From Cedecea lapagei (GTDB lineage Bacteria > Pseudomonadota > Gammaproteobacteria > Enterobacterales > Enterobacteriaceae): a stretch of 64,000 nucleotides of DNA. This document shows, piece after piece, positions 42,550-50,965 of this stretch. The notes below the pieces were generated by a model. The model saw only the letters and a list, made by a program, of their open reading frames with translations. It was not told the origin of the DNA and did not search any database. The position numbers and the translations under genes are program-made. The stretch spans positions 930,001 to 994,000 of the forward strand of contig NZ_LR134201.1 of NCBI RefSeq assembly GCF_900635955.1, given 5' to 3'. Numbering within the stretch: position 1 is the stretch's first letter; each line of letters starts with the position of its first letter.

Positions 42550-43764
42550 ATGAAATTACCGATCTACCTCGACTACTCTGCAACTACGCCGGTTGACCCG
42601 CGTGTTGCCGAGAAGATGATGCAGTTTTTAACGATGGACGGAACCTTCGGTAACCCGGCCTCCCGTTCCCACCGTTTTGGCTGGCAGGCTGAAGAAGCCG
42701 TTGATATTGCCCGTAACCAAATCGCTGAGCTGGTTGGCGCAGACCCGCGTGAAATCGTCTTCACCTCCGGTGCGACCGAATCAGATAACCTGGCTATCAA
42801 AGGTGCGGCTAACTTCTACCAGAAGAAAGGCAAGCACATCATCACCGCCAAAACCGAACACAAAGCCGTGCTGGACACCTGTCGTCAGCTCGAGCGTGAA
42901 GGGTTTGAAGTGACTTACCTGGCGCCGCAGAGCAACGGTATCGTTGACCTGAAGCAGCTGGAAGCCGCTATGCGTGAAGACACTATTCTGGTCTCCATCA
43001 TGCACGTGAACAACGAAATCGGCGTGGTGCAGGATATCGAGGCAATCGGTGAAATGTGCCGTTCACGTGGCATTATCTTCCACGTTGACGCTACCCAGAG
43101 CGTGGGCAAACTGCCTATCGATCTGAGCAAGCTGAAAGTAGACCTGATGTCCTTCTCTGCTCATAAAATCTACGGGCCGAAAGGTATCGGTGCGCTCTAC
43201 GTGCGTCGTAAACCACGTATCCGTATCGAAGCTCAGGTTCACGGCGGTGGTCACGAGCGCGGTATGCGTTCCGGTACGCTGCCCGTACACCAGATCGTCG
43301 GCATGGGCGAAGCTTACCGCGTCGCAAAAGAAGAGATGGAAACCGAAATGGCCCGTCTGCGCACGCTGCGTAACCGTCTGTGGAACGGCGTGAAAGATAT
43401 GGAAGAGGTTTACCTGAACGGTGACCTGGAGCACGGCGCGCCAAATATTCTCAACGTCAGCTTTAACTACGTTGAAGGCGAGTCGCTGATCATGGCGCTG
43501 AAGGATCTCGCGGTCTCTTCGGGCTCCGCCTGTACTTCCGCTAGCCTCGAGCCATCCTACGTGCTGCGCGCGCTGGGGATGAGCGATGAACTGGCTCACA
43601 GCTCTATCCGTTTCTCTCTGGGGCGTTTTACCACTGAAGAAGAGATCGACTACACCATCGAGCTGGTACGTAAATCCATCGGCCGTCTGCGCGACCTTTC
43701 TCCGCTGTGGGAAATGTTTAAGCAGGGCGTGGATCTTAATTCCATCGAATGGGCTCATCACTGA
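42550..43764 (+). CDS. iscS: Cysteine desulfurase IscS
   Basis: IscS removes sulfur from cysteine as a persulfide and hands it to IscU, TusA, ThiI and others. The 404-residue product is nearly identical to E. coli IscS: PLP Lys in SAHKIYGPKGIGALY (about residue 206), active-site Cys in SSGSACTSASLEPSYVL (about residue 328). Length equals E. coli. It is the second gene of the operon, 115 bp after iscR and 42 bp before iscU. Confidence 0.98.
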   Translation: MKLPIYLDYSATTPVDPRVAEKMMQFLTMDGTFGNPASRSHRFGWQAEEAVDIARNQIAELVGADPREIVFTSGATESDNLAIKGAANFYQKKGKHIITAKTEHKAVLDTCRQLEREGFEVTYLAPQSNGIVDLKQLEAAMREDTILVSIMHVNNEIGVVQDIEAIGEMCRSRGIIFHVDATQSVGKLPIDLSKLKVDLMSFSAHKIYGPKGIGALYVRRKPRIRIEAQVHGGGHERGMRSGTLPVHQIVGMGEAYRVAKEEMETEMARLRTLRNRLWNGVKDMEEVYLNGDLEHGAPNILNVSFNYVEGESLIMALKDLAVSSGSACTSASLEPSYVLRALGMSDELAHSSIRFSLGRFTTEEEIDYTIELVRKSIGRLRDLSPLWEMFKQGVDLNSIEWAHH

Positions 43765-43806
43765 TCGTTCGTCAGGACGTCGATTTCAGATTCTGGAGAA
43801 GTAAAA

Positions 43807-44193
43807 ATGGCTTACAGCGAAAAAGTAATTGATCACTACGAAAACCCACGCAACGTCGGCTCTTTCGACAACAGCGACGAAAGCGTAGGTTCCGGCATGG
43901 TGGGTGCACCGGCCTGTGGCGACGTGATGAAGTTGCAGATCAAAGTCAACAATGAAGGTATCATTGAAGACGCGCGTTTCAAAACCTACGGCTGCGGCTC
44001 AGCGATTGCTTCCAGCTCGCTGGTGACCGAGTGGGTCAAGGGCAAGTCCCTGGACGAAGCGCAGGCGATCAAAAACACCGACATCGCAGACGAACTCGAG
44101 CTGCCGCCGGTGAAAATTCACTGCTCAATCCTGGCTGAAGACGCTATCAAAGCGGCTATCGCGGATTACAAAAGCAAACGTGAAGCGAAATAA
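43807..44193 (+). CDS. iscU: Fe-S scaffold protein IscU
   Basis: IscU is the scaffold on which the [2Fe-2S] cluster forms. The 128-residue product has the three ligand Cys (ACGDVMK, CGSAIASSS, HCSILAEDAIK; 37, 63 and 106 in E. coli) and the LPPVK motif (about 99-103) that HscA recognises, here within ELPPVKIHC. Length equals E. coli. It lies between iscS and iscA with a good GGAG start. Confidence 0.98.
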   Translation: MAYSEKVIDHYENPRNVGSFDNSDESVGSGMVGAPACGDVMKLQIKVNNEGIIEDARFKTYGCGSAIASSSLVTEWVKGKSLDEAQAIKNTDIADELELPPVKIHCSILAEDAIKAAIADYKSKREAK

Positions 44194-44210
44194 TAGATTG
44201 AGGTTGTTGT

Positions 44211-44534
44211 ATGTCGATTACCCTTAGCGACAGCGCTGCTGCCCGTGTAAATGCCTTCCTGACCAACCGCGGTAAAGGGTTTGGTTTGCGTCTGGGTGTG
44301 CGCACTTCAGGCTGCTCCGGAATGGCTTATGTGCTCGAATTTGTTGACGAACCGCTGGCGGATGACACCGTGTTCGAAGACAAAGGCGTGAAGGTGGTTG
44401 TCGATGGTAAAAGCCTGCAATTCTTAAACGGGACCGAGCTCGACTTCGTGAAAGAAGGCCTTAACGAAGGGTTTAAGTTCACCAACCCGAACGTCAAGGA
44501 CGAGTGTGGCTGCGGCGAAAGCTTCCACGTCTGA
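44211..44534 (+). CDS. iscA: A-type Fe-S carrier IscA
   Basis: IscA carries iron or Fe-S clusters to apo-proteins. The 107-residue product has the three conserved Cys (SGCSGMAY at about residue 35, ECGCGESFHV at about 99-101) and length equal to E. coli IscA. It follows iscU by 17 bp. A hairpin separates it from hscB, dividing the iscRSUA part from the chaperone part. Confidence 0.98.
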   Translation: MSITLSDSAAARVNAFLTNRGKGFGLRLGVRTSGCSGMAYVLEFVDEPLADDTVFEDKGVKVVVDGKSLQFLNGTELDFVKEGLNEGFKFTNPNVKDECGCGESFHV

Positions 44535-44544
44535 TCCCGCGCAT

Positions 44545-44580
44545 CTCCCCACTGGCTTTGGCCCGTGGGGAGTTTGCTTT
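44545..44580 (+). terminator. Hairpin with short T tract between iscA and hscB
   Basis: CTCCCCAC (44545-44552) pairs with GTGGGGAG (44565-44572) and is followed by TTTGCTTT. It looks like a partial terminator or processing point that would lower hscBA-fdx-iscX expression relative to iscSUA. Confidence 0.6.
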
Positions 44581-44618
44581 ATCACACAGCACTTACCTGA
44601 CATGAACCCGAGTCTGTT

Positions 44619-45134
44619 ATGGATTATTTTACCCTGTTTGGGCTAACGCCAGGCTATACCCTGAATACCGAGCTTCTGGCCAGCCGTTACCAGGAGCTGC
44701 AACGCCAGTTCCACCCTGACAAATACGCCAGCCGCCCTCAGGCGGAACAGCTCCTGGCCGTTAGCCAATCCGCAACCATCAACCAGGCCTGGCAGACGCT
44801 GCGTCACCCGCTTGCACGCGCCGAATACATTCTGTCCCTGAACGGCTTCGATCTGGCTAATGAACAGCATACCGTGCGCGACACCGCGTTCCTGATGGAA
44901 CAGCTGGAGCTGCGCGAGGAGCTGGATGATATCGAACAGGCCAAAGATGGCGACAAACTTGAAGGCTTTGCCTCTCGCGTAAAAACGATGGTGAAAAACC
45001 GCAGCGCGCAGATGGTACAGCAGCTGGATGCCCGGCAGTGGGAACAGGCGGCAGACACCGTTCGCAAGCTGCGTTTCCTCGACAAATTACAGAGCCAAAT
45101 TGAACAACTAGAAGAAAAGCTGCTCGACTTTTAA
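44619..45134 (+). CDS. hscB: Fe-S co-chaperone HscB
   Basis: HscB delivers IscU to HscA and stimulates its ATPase. The 171-residue product has a J domain (about 1-75) with HPDKYASRP and a C-terminal three-helix domain that binds IscU. Length equals E. coli. It lies 35 bp before hscA. Confidence 0.97.
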   Translation: MDYFTLFGLTPGYTLNTELLASRYQELQRQFHPDKYASRPQAEQLLAVSQSATINQAWQTLRHPLARAEYILSLNGFDLANEQHTVRDTAFLMEQLELREELDDIEQAKDGDKLEGFASRVKTMVKNRSAQMVQQLDARQWEQAADTVRKLRFLDKLQSQIEQLEEKLLDF

Positions 45135-45169
45135 CGCCTGAACTCAGGCCCGATTTTTGGAAGCGATAC

Positions 45170-47020
45170 ATGGCCTTATTACAAATTAGCGAGCCGGGCA
45201 TGATGGCTGCTCCGCACCAGCGCAGGCTGGCCGCAGGCATCGATCTCGGCACCACCAACTCGCTGGTGGCTACCGTGCGTAGCGGCCAGGCCGAAACCCT
45301 TGCCGATCACGAAGGCCGCCATCTTCTGCCTTCCGTAGTCCACTACCAGCAGCAGGGGCATCTGGTTGGCTTTGACGCGCGCGCGCTTGCCGCTCAGGAT
45401 CCCGCTAATACTATTAGCTCGGTAAAACGCATGATGGGCCGCTCTCTGGCGGACATTCAGACGCGTTATCCTCATCTTCCCTATCGTCTGCAGGCCAGTG
45501 AGAACGGCCTGCCGATGATTGACACGCCTGCCGGGGTGTTAAATCCCATCCGCATTTCCGCCGATATTCTGAAAGCGCTGTCTGCCCGCGCGACTGAAAC
45601 GCTGGAAGGTGAGCTGGATGGGGTAGTTATTACGGTGCCTGCCTATTTTGATGATGCACAGCGTCAGGGCACCAAAGATGCCGCTCGCCTTGCCGGGCTG
45701 CACGTGCTGCGCCTGCTGAATGAGCCGACCGCCGCGGCGATTGCCTATGGCCTGGACTCCGGTAAAGAGGGCGTTATCGCCGTTTACGATCTGGGCGGCG
45801 GGACTTTTGATATCTCCATTCTGCGCCTGAGCCGCGGTGTGTTTGAAGTGCTGGCCACCGGCGGTGATTCCGCGCTTGGCGGCGATGATTTCGATCACCT
45901 GCTGGCTGACTGGCTGCGCGAGCAGGCCGGTATTGCTGACCGTAGCGACGACCGTGTGCAGCGTCAGCTTCTGGACGCGGCTATCGCGGCCAAAATCGCG
46001 CTCAGCGATGCGGTGACAGCCAGCGTAGAAGTCGCTGGCTGGAAAGGCGAAATCACGCGCGAGCAGTTCAACGACCTCATTTCCTCTCTGGTTAAACGCA
46101 CCTTGTTGTCCTGCCGTCGCGCGTTAAAAGACGCGGGCGTCGAGGCAGAAGAAGTGCTGGAAGTGGTGATGGTCGGCGGCTCCACCCGCGTACCATTGGT
46201 GCGTGAGCGCGTAGGCGAATTCTTTGGCCGCACGCCGCTAACGTCTATCGATCCGGATAAAGTCGTTGCCATCGGCGCGGCCATTCAGGCCGATATTCTG
46301 GTGGGCAACAAGCCGGACAGCGAAATGCTGCTGCTGGACGTTATTCCGCTGTCGCTTGGTCTGGAAACCATGGGCGGGCTGGTGGAGAAGGTTATCCCGC
46401 GTAATACCACCATTCCGGTAGCGCGTGCGCAGGAGTTCACGACCTTCAAAGATGGCCAGACCGCGATGGCTATCCACGTGCTGCAGGGCGAGCGCGAGCT
46501 CGTACAGGACTGCCGTTCTCTGGCGCGTTTTACCCTGCGCGGCATTCCGGCTATGTCCGCAGGCGGAGCCCACATTCGCGTCACCTTCCAGGTCGATGCC
46601 GATGGCCTGCTGAGCGTGACGGCGATGGAAAAATCCACCGGCGTTGAATCCTCAATCCAGGTGAAACCCTCTTATGGCCTGAGCGACGGCGAAATTGCCG
46701 GTATGATTCAGGACTCCATGAGTTACGCCGAGCATGACGTGCAAGCGCGTATGCTGGCGGAGCAAAAAGTCGAAGCTGCCCGCGTGCTGGAAAGTTTGAA
46801 CAGCGCACTGACGGCGGATGCCGCGCTGCTAAGCGCCGCAGAGCGTGCCGACATCGATAGCGCCATGGCCGCGTTAAGCGCTGCCGCGGCGGGTGACGAT
46901 GCCGACGCTATTCAAAATGAAATCAAAAACGTAGACAAGCAAACCCAGGAATTCGCCGCGCGCCGCATGGATCAGTCGATCCGCAAAGCGTTGACCGGCC
47001 ATTCCGTGGACGAGGTTTAA
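45170..47020 (+). CDS. hscA: Fe-S chaperone HscA (Hsp70 family)
   Basis: HscA releases the cluster from IscU using ATP. The 616-residue product has an Hsp70 nucleotide-binding domain (about 20-380; GIDLGTTNSLVA, VYDLGGGTFDIS, VMVGGSTRVPLV) and a substrate-binding domain (about 390-616; DVIPLSLGLETMGG). Length equals E. coli. It abuts fdx (1 bp). Confidence 0.98.
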   Translation: MALLQISEPGMMAAPHQRRLAAGIDLGTTNSLVATVRSGQAETLADHEGRHLLPSVVHYQQQGHLVGFDARALAAQDPANTISSVKRMMGRSLADIQTRYPHLPYRLQASENGLPMIDTPAGVLNPIRISADILKALSARATETLEGELDGVVITVPAYFDDAQRQGTKDAARLAGLHVLRLLNEPTAAAIAYGLDSGKEGVIAVYDLGGGTFDISILRLSRGVFEVLATGGDSALGGDDFDHLLADWLREQAGIADRSDDRVQRQLLDAAIAAKIALSDAVTASVEVAGWKGEITREQFNDLISSLVKRTLLSCRRALKDAGVEAEEVLEVVMVGGSTRVPLVRERVGEFFGRTPLTSIDPDKVVAIGAAIQADILVGNKPDSEMLLLDVIPLSLGLETMGGLVEKVIPRNTTIPVARAQEFTTFKDGQTAMAIHVLQGERELVQDCRSLARFTLRGIPAMSAGGAHIRVTFQVDADGLLSVTAMEKSTGVESSIQVKPSYGLSDGEIAGMIQDSMSYAEHDVQARMLAEQKVEAARVLESLNSALTADAALLSAAERADIDSAMAALSAAAAGDDADAIQNEIKNVDKQTQEFAARRMDQSIRKALTGHSVDEV

Positions 47021-47021
47021 T

Positions 47022-47357
47022 ATGCCAAAGATTGTTTTTCTGCCTCATCAGGACCTGTGTCCGGATGGCGCAGTTCTGGAAGCGAAGCAAGGTGAAACCA
47101 TTCTCGACGTTGCGCTGCGCAACGGCATTGAGATTGAACACGCCTGTGAGAAGTCTTGTGCCTGCACCACCTGCCACTGCGTAGTACGTGAAGGTTTTGA
47201 TTCCCTGGCGGAAAGCACCGAGGACGAAGACGACATGCTGGATAAAGCATGGGGTCTGGAGCCGGAAAGCCGCCTGAGCTGCCAGGCTCGCGTCAGCGAT
47301 GAGGATCTGGTGGTCGAGATGCCGCGCTACACCATTAACCACGCGCGCGAACACTAA
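47022..47357 (+). CDS. fdx: [2Fe-2S] ferredoxin Fdx
   Basis: Fdx supplies electrons for cluster assembly. The 111-residue product has the adrenodoxin-type cluster motif CEKSCACTTCHC (Cys 42, 48, 51 region) and a fourth Cys in LSCQARV. Length equals E. coli. It starts 1 bp after hscA and lies 11 bp before iscX. Confidence 0.98.
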   Translation: MPKIVFLPHQDLCPDGAVLEAKQGETILDVALRNGIEIEHACEKSCACTTCHCVVREGFDSLAESTEDEDDMLDKAWGLEPESRLSCQARVSDEDLVVEMPRYTINHAREH

Positions 47358-47368
47358 CGGGAGTCGCC

Positions 47369-47569
47369 ATGGGACTGAAGTGGACTGACAGCCGAGAGAT
47401 CGGCGAAGCGCTGTATGACAGCCGTCCGGATCTGGATCCTAAGACGGTGCGTTTCACCGATATGCACCAGTGGATCTGCGACCTGGAAGAGTTTGATGAC
47501 GATCCAAATGCTTCCAACGAAAAAGTGCTGGAAGCCATTTTGCTTGTCTGGTTAGATGAAGCGGAATGA
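47369..47569 (+). CDS. iscX: Fe-S assembly protein IscX
   Basis: IscX is a small acidic protein that binds IscS and iron and tunes cluster synthesis. The 66-residue product keeps the family's GLKWTDSREIGEALYD start and the conserved DPKTVRFTDMHQWI, with length equal to E. coli. It is the last gene of the isc operon, and a terminator follows its stop by 3 bp. Confidence 0.97.
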   Translation: MGLKWTDSREIGEALYDSRPDLDPKTVRFTDMHQWICDLEEFDDDPNASNEKVLEAILLVWLDEAE

Positions 47570-47571
47570 TG

Positions 47572-47600
47572 TACGGGCTGCCCTGGGCGGCCCGTTTTTG
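47572..47600 (+). terminator. Terminator of the isc-hsc operon
   Basis: ACGGGCTGCC (47573-47582) pairs with GGCGGCCCGT (47586-47595) with one mismatch, followed by TTTTTG. pepB begins about 36 bp downstream, so read-through may feed it. Confidence 0.8.
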
Positions 47601-47635
47601 CATTTTGCCTGTGCCGAATAATGAAGGATTGGAAA

Positions 47636-48922
47636 ATGACTGAAGCCATGAAAATCACCCTTTCCACGCAGCCAGCTGACGCACGCTGGGGTGAAAAGGC
47701 GACGTATAGTATTAACAACGACGGCATTACCCTGCACCTGACCGGGAAAGACGATCTCGCTCTGATCCAGCGCGCGGCGCGCAAAATTGACGGCCAGGGG
47801 CTGAAGCACGTTCAACTGGCCGGTGAAGGCTGGGACGTTGAGAAGAGCTGGGCCTTCTGGCAGGGGTATCGTGCACCAAAAGGGACCCGCAAAATTGACT
47901 GGGCCGTGCTGAGCGAAACCGAGCAGAAAGAGCTGGATAACCGCCTGAAAGTTATCGACTGGGTTCGTCACACCATCAACACGCCGGCAGAAGAGCTGGG
48001 CCCGGAGCAGCTTGCTTCCCGCGCCGTTGACCTGCTGTGCGACGTTGCCTGCGACCACGTATCTTACCGTATTACTAAGGGCGAAGACCTGCGCGAGCAG
48101 AACTACGCCGGTATCCACACCGTCGGCCGTGGCTCAGACCGCGCCCCTGTGCTGCTGGCGCTGGACTACAACCCAACCGGTAACCCGGATGCGCCGGTTT
48201 ACGCCAGCCTGGTCGGGAAAGGCATTACCTTTGATTCCGGCGGCTACAGCATTAAACAGACCGCGTTTATGGACTCCATGAAATCCGACATGGGCGGTGC
48301 TGCGACGATTACCGGTGCGCTGGCTCTGGCTATCACCCGTGGCCTGAACAAGCGCGTTAAGCTGTTCCTGTGCTGCGCGGATAACATGATCAGCGGCAAT
48401 GCGATGAAGCTTGGCGACATCATCACCTACCGCAACGGCAAAACCGTTGAAGTGATGAACACCGATGCGGAAGGCCGCCTGGTGCTGGCCGATGGCCTGA
48501 TTGACGCCGCTGCTCAGAAACCTGAGCTGATCATCGACTGCGCAACTCTGACCGGGGCGGCGAAAACGGCTTTGGGCAACGATTATCATGCGCTGTTCAG
48601 CTTTGATGACAAACTGGCTGCTCGCCTGCTGGCAAGCGCCGCTGAAGAGAATGAGCCTTTCTGGCGCCTTCCGCTGGCTGAGTTCCACCGCAGTCAGTTG
48701 CCGTCCAACTTTGCCGAACTGAATAACACCGCCAATGCCTCTTATCCGGCCGGTGCCAGCACCGCGGCAGGTTTCCTGTCTCACTTCGTGGAAAACTATC
48801 ACCAGGGCTGGCTGCACGTTGACTGCTCTGCAACCTACCGTAAGGGCGCGGTTGAGCAGTGGTCTGCCGGTGCAACCGGTCTCGGCGTGCGTGCGATCGC
48901 CAATCTGCTGTTAGCGAAGTAA
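47636..48922 (+). CDS. pepB: Peptidase B (aminopeptidase PepB)
   Basis: PepB is an M17 leucyl-type aminopeptidase with a broad preference, using two divalent metals. The 428-residue product has the metal and catalytic motifs GKGITFDSGGYSIK and NTDAEGRLVLADGL in the C-terminal half. It matches E. coli PepB (427). The start at 47636 (MTEAMKITLSTQ) fits E. coli; an ATG at 47621 is less likely. It follows iscX and is probably transcribed from its own promoter or by read-through. Confidence 0.95.
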   Translation: MTEAMKITLSTQPADARWGEKATYSINNDGITLHLTGKDDLALIQRAARKIDGQGLKHVQLAGEGWDVEKSWAFWQGYRAPKGTRKIDWAVLSETEQKELDNRLKVIDWVRHTINTPAEELGPEQLASRAVDLLCDVACDHVSYRITKGEDLREQNYAGIHTVGRGSDRAPVLLALDYNPTGNPDAPVYASLVGKGITFDSGGYSIKQTAFMDSMKSDMGGAATITGALALAITRGLNKRVKLFLCCADNMISGNAMKLGDIITYRNGKTVEVMNTDAEGRLVLADGLIDAAAQKPELIIDCATLTGAAKTALGNDYHALFSFDDKLAARLLASAAEENEPFWRLPLAEFHRSQLPSNFAELNNTANASYPAGASTAAGFLSHFVENYHQGWLHVDCSATYRKGAVEQWSAGATGLGVRAIANLLLAK

Positions 48923-48928
48923 TACTGC

Positions 48929-49021
48929 CCCTCACCCCGGCCCTCTCTCCTCAGGGGAGAGGGCGAAAAGATAGCCCGGAATTGTCCTCTCTCCCTTCCG
49001 GGGAGAGTGTTAGGGTGAGGG
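48929..49021. repeat. Nested intergenic palindrome of the CCCTCACCCC family, copy 2
   Basis: The outer arms CCCTCACCCC (48929-48938) and GGGTGAGGG (49013-49021) enclose two hairpins: CCCTCTC / GAGAGGG (48941-48963) and CTCTCCC / GGGGAGAG (48988-49007 region). The design equals copy 1 (14771-14837) with a second inner hairpin. It fills the pepB-sseB spacer. Confidence 0.8.
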
Positions 49022-49052
49022 TAAACCTCTTAAGCTTTATCCCGGAATCACA

Positions 49053-49829
49053 ATGTCAGAAACCAAAAACGAACTAGAAACCCTGCTTGAGCAGGCGGCA
49101 ACCGAGCCGGCCCACCGCCCGGCATTTTTCCGCACCTTACTGGAATCTACCGTTTGGGTTCCGGGCAAAGCGGCCGAAGGTGAAGCTATCGACGCCGACA
49201 GCGCCGTTGAGCTGCAGCACTGGGAAAAGGATGATGGCACTTCGGTGATCCCTTTCTTCACCTCTCTGGAAGCCCTGCAGGAAGCCGTTAGCCATGAGCA
49301 GGCGTTTGTGGTGATGCCCGTGCGCACCTTGTTTGAAATGACGCTGGGTGAATCTCTGTTCCTCAACGCCAAACTGCCGACCGGCAAAGAGTTTACGCCA
49401 AACGAAATCAACCATCTGGTCAGCGCGGAGAGCGACCCGCTGAGCCAGCAGGAAGTGCTGGAGGGCGGTACTTCGCTGCTGCTTTCCGAAGTTGCCGAAC
49501 CGCCGGCGCAGATGGTCGACTCGCTGACCACGCTGTTTAAAAACCTGAAAACGGTCAAACGGGCGTTTATCTGCTCCATTAAAGAGCAGGCAGACGAAGA
49601 GCCAAATCTGCTGATTGGTATTGAGGCGGACGGCGACATCGAGGCGATTATTCGTCAGGCCGGGAGCGTGGCCACCGATACGTTACCGGGCGATGAGCCG
49701 GTTGATATCTGCCAGGTCGTGGAGGGCGAAAAGGGCATCAGCCACTTTATGATTGCCCACATCACGCCGTTTTACGAACGCCGCTGGGGCAGCTTCCTGC
49801 GCGACTTCAGGCAAAACCGCATTATTTAA
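49053..49829 (+). CDS. sseB: Enhanced serine sensitivity protein SseB
   Basis: The 258-residue protein matches enterobacterial SseB in length and sequence: an N-terminal domain (about 1-130, LLEQAATEPAHRPAFFRTLLES) and a C-terminal SseB_C domain (about 145-258, ending HITPFYERRWGSFLRDFRQ). High-copy sseB raises serine sensitivity in E. coli; the molecular function is unknown. It is not related to the Salmonella type III protein of the same name. It is convergent with sseA and has its own terminator. Confidence 0.93.
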   Translation: MSETKNELETLLEQAATEPAHRPAFFRTLLESTVWVPGKAAEGEAIDADSAVELQHWEKDDGTSVIPFFTSLEALQEAVSHEQAFVVMPVRTLFEMTLGESLFLNAKLPTGKEFTPNEINHLVSAESDPLSQQEVLEGGTSLLLSEVAEPPAQMVDSLTTLFKNLKTVKRAFICSIKEQADEEPNLLIGIEADGDIEAIIRQAGSVATDTLPGDEPVDICQVVEGEKGISHFMIAHITPFYERRWGSFLRDFRQNRII

Positions 49830-49849
49830 CGGCTGTTTGTCATCAAGCT

Positions 49850-49880
49850 GAAGGGAGGCAATATGCCTCCCTTTCTGTTT
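49850..49880 (+). terminator. Terminator of sseB
   Basis: AAGGGAGGCA (49851-49860) and TGCCTCCCTT (49864-49873) form a perfect 10-bp stem with a 3-nt loop, followed by TCTGTTTTT. The sseA stop codon lies directly after. Confidence 0.9.
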
Positions 49881-50726
49881 TTATTGCGCAGGCTCAACGG
49901 GAAGGTCAGGGCGGGCGCCCCATTCACTCCACGAACCATCGTACAGCGACACGCCGTTTACGCCCAACGTGGTCAGCGCCAGTACCACGACAGCCGCCGT
50001 GACGCCGGAGCCACAGCTGGCAATAATTGGCCGTTCGAAGCTCACACCCTGACGTTCGAAGATCTCGCTCAGTTTGTCCGTTGTCTTCAGCTGGCCGTTT
50101 TCCACCAAATCAACCCACGGCACGTTAAGCGCGCCTGGGATATGGCCGCGTTTCAGGCCTGGGCGTGGTTCATCTGCCAGAGCATTAAATCGTGCTGCGG
50201 GGCGAGCATCCACAATCTGAGCGGTGCCTTCGTGGCTGACCAGCAGCACATCCGTCAGGCGTTTGATCACTAGCGGATCGAAGCCCACCTCAAACTCGCC
50301 TTCCGGCAGCTCCACGTCTCCTTGCTCCAGCAGCAGCTCTTCACGCTGCCACTCCGCCAGCCCACCCGCCAGAATCGACACTCTTTCGACGCCAAAGGTG
50401 CGCAGCATCCACCAGGCACGTGGTGCTGAGAACAGATTACCTTCATCGTAAACCACCAGGTGCTTGTCGCTGCTGATGCCAAGCTCGCGCATGGCAACGG
50501 CAAAGGCTTCTGCTCGCGGCATCATATGGGGAAGAGGGCTGGTGTGGTCGGAGAGCGCTTCGATGTCAAAATAGACCGCGCCCGGCAGATGACCGGCCCG
50601 GTATTCACCCGGCAGGTCCCGATGCTCCTGCCCTGGCGGCGCCATACGGGCATCTAAAATCTGGATATCGTCATGGTTAATGTGTTCTGCGAGCCAGTCG
50701 CCCGCGACGAAGAAAGAGGTGGACAT
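49881..50726 (-). CDS. sseA: 3-mercaptopyruvate sulfurtransferase SseA
   Basis: SseA transfers sulfur from 3-mercaptopyruvate to cyanide or thiols. The 281-residue protein has two rhodanese domains (about 1-135 and 160-281), with active-site Cys in CGSGVTA (about residue 238) in the second; the first is inactive. It matches E. coli SseA (281). The start at 50726 (MSTSFFVAGDWL) has GGAGG upstream; the frame extends 7 codons further. The 239-bp gap to yfhM shows no further gene that I can support. Confidence 0.95.
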   Translation of the reverse strand: MSTSFFVAGDWLAEHINHDDIQILDARMAPPGQEHRDLPGEYRAGHLPGAVYFDIEALSDHTSPLPHMMPRAEAFAVAMRELGISSDKHLVVYDEGNLFSAPRAWWMLRTFGVERVSILAGGLAEWQREELLLEQGDVELPEGEFEVGFDPLVIKRLTDVLLVSHEGTAQIVDARPAARFNALADEPRPGLKRGHIPGALNVPWVDLVENGQLKTTDKLSEIFERQGVSFERPIIASCGSGVTAAVVVLALTTLGVNGVSLYDGSWSEWGARPDLPVEPAQ

Positions 50727-50965
50727 AGTGAGCCTCCGGTTCATCAAATAAAAATGGATTGTCGGTGTTTTTCTTTAACCCGGCAAGCGACCTTGCCTGA
50801 CGCCGCGAGATACTTCGTAAAACTTAATGAAGAAAGCCGCAAATTTACTGCTAGCTGCGAGGGGCAGCGCAAGGCAGAGGATTCCGACTTTCGCTTTTCT
50901 GGCTAATCCGCATAATACTTGCTCTACGTAATGTTTAGCGGCCCTTATTGGCCAGGGATGACAGA

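Noticed and set aside
50727..50965. RyfA small RNA, which I recall near sseA-yfhM in K-12
   Set aside because: I could not recognise its sequence or a terminator in this 239-bp spacer.
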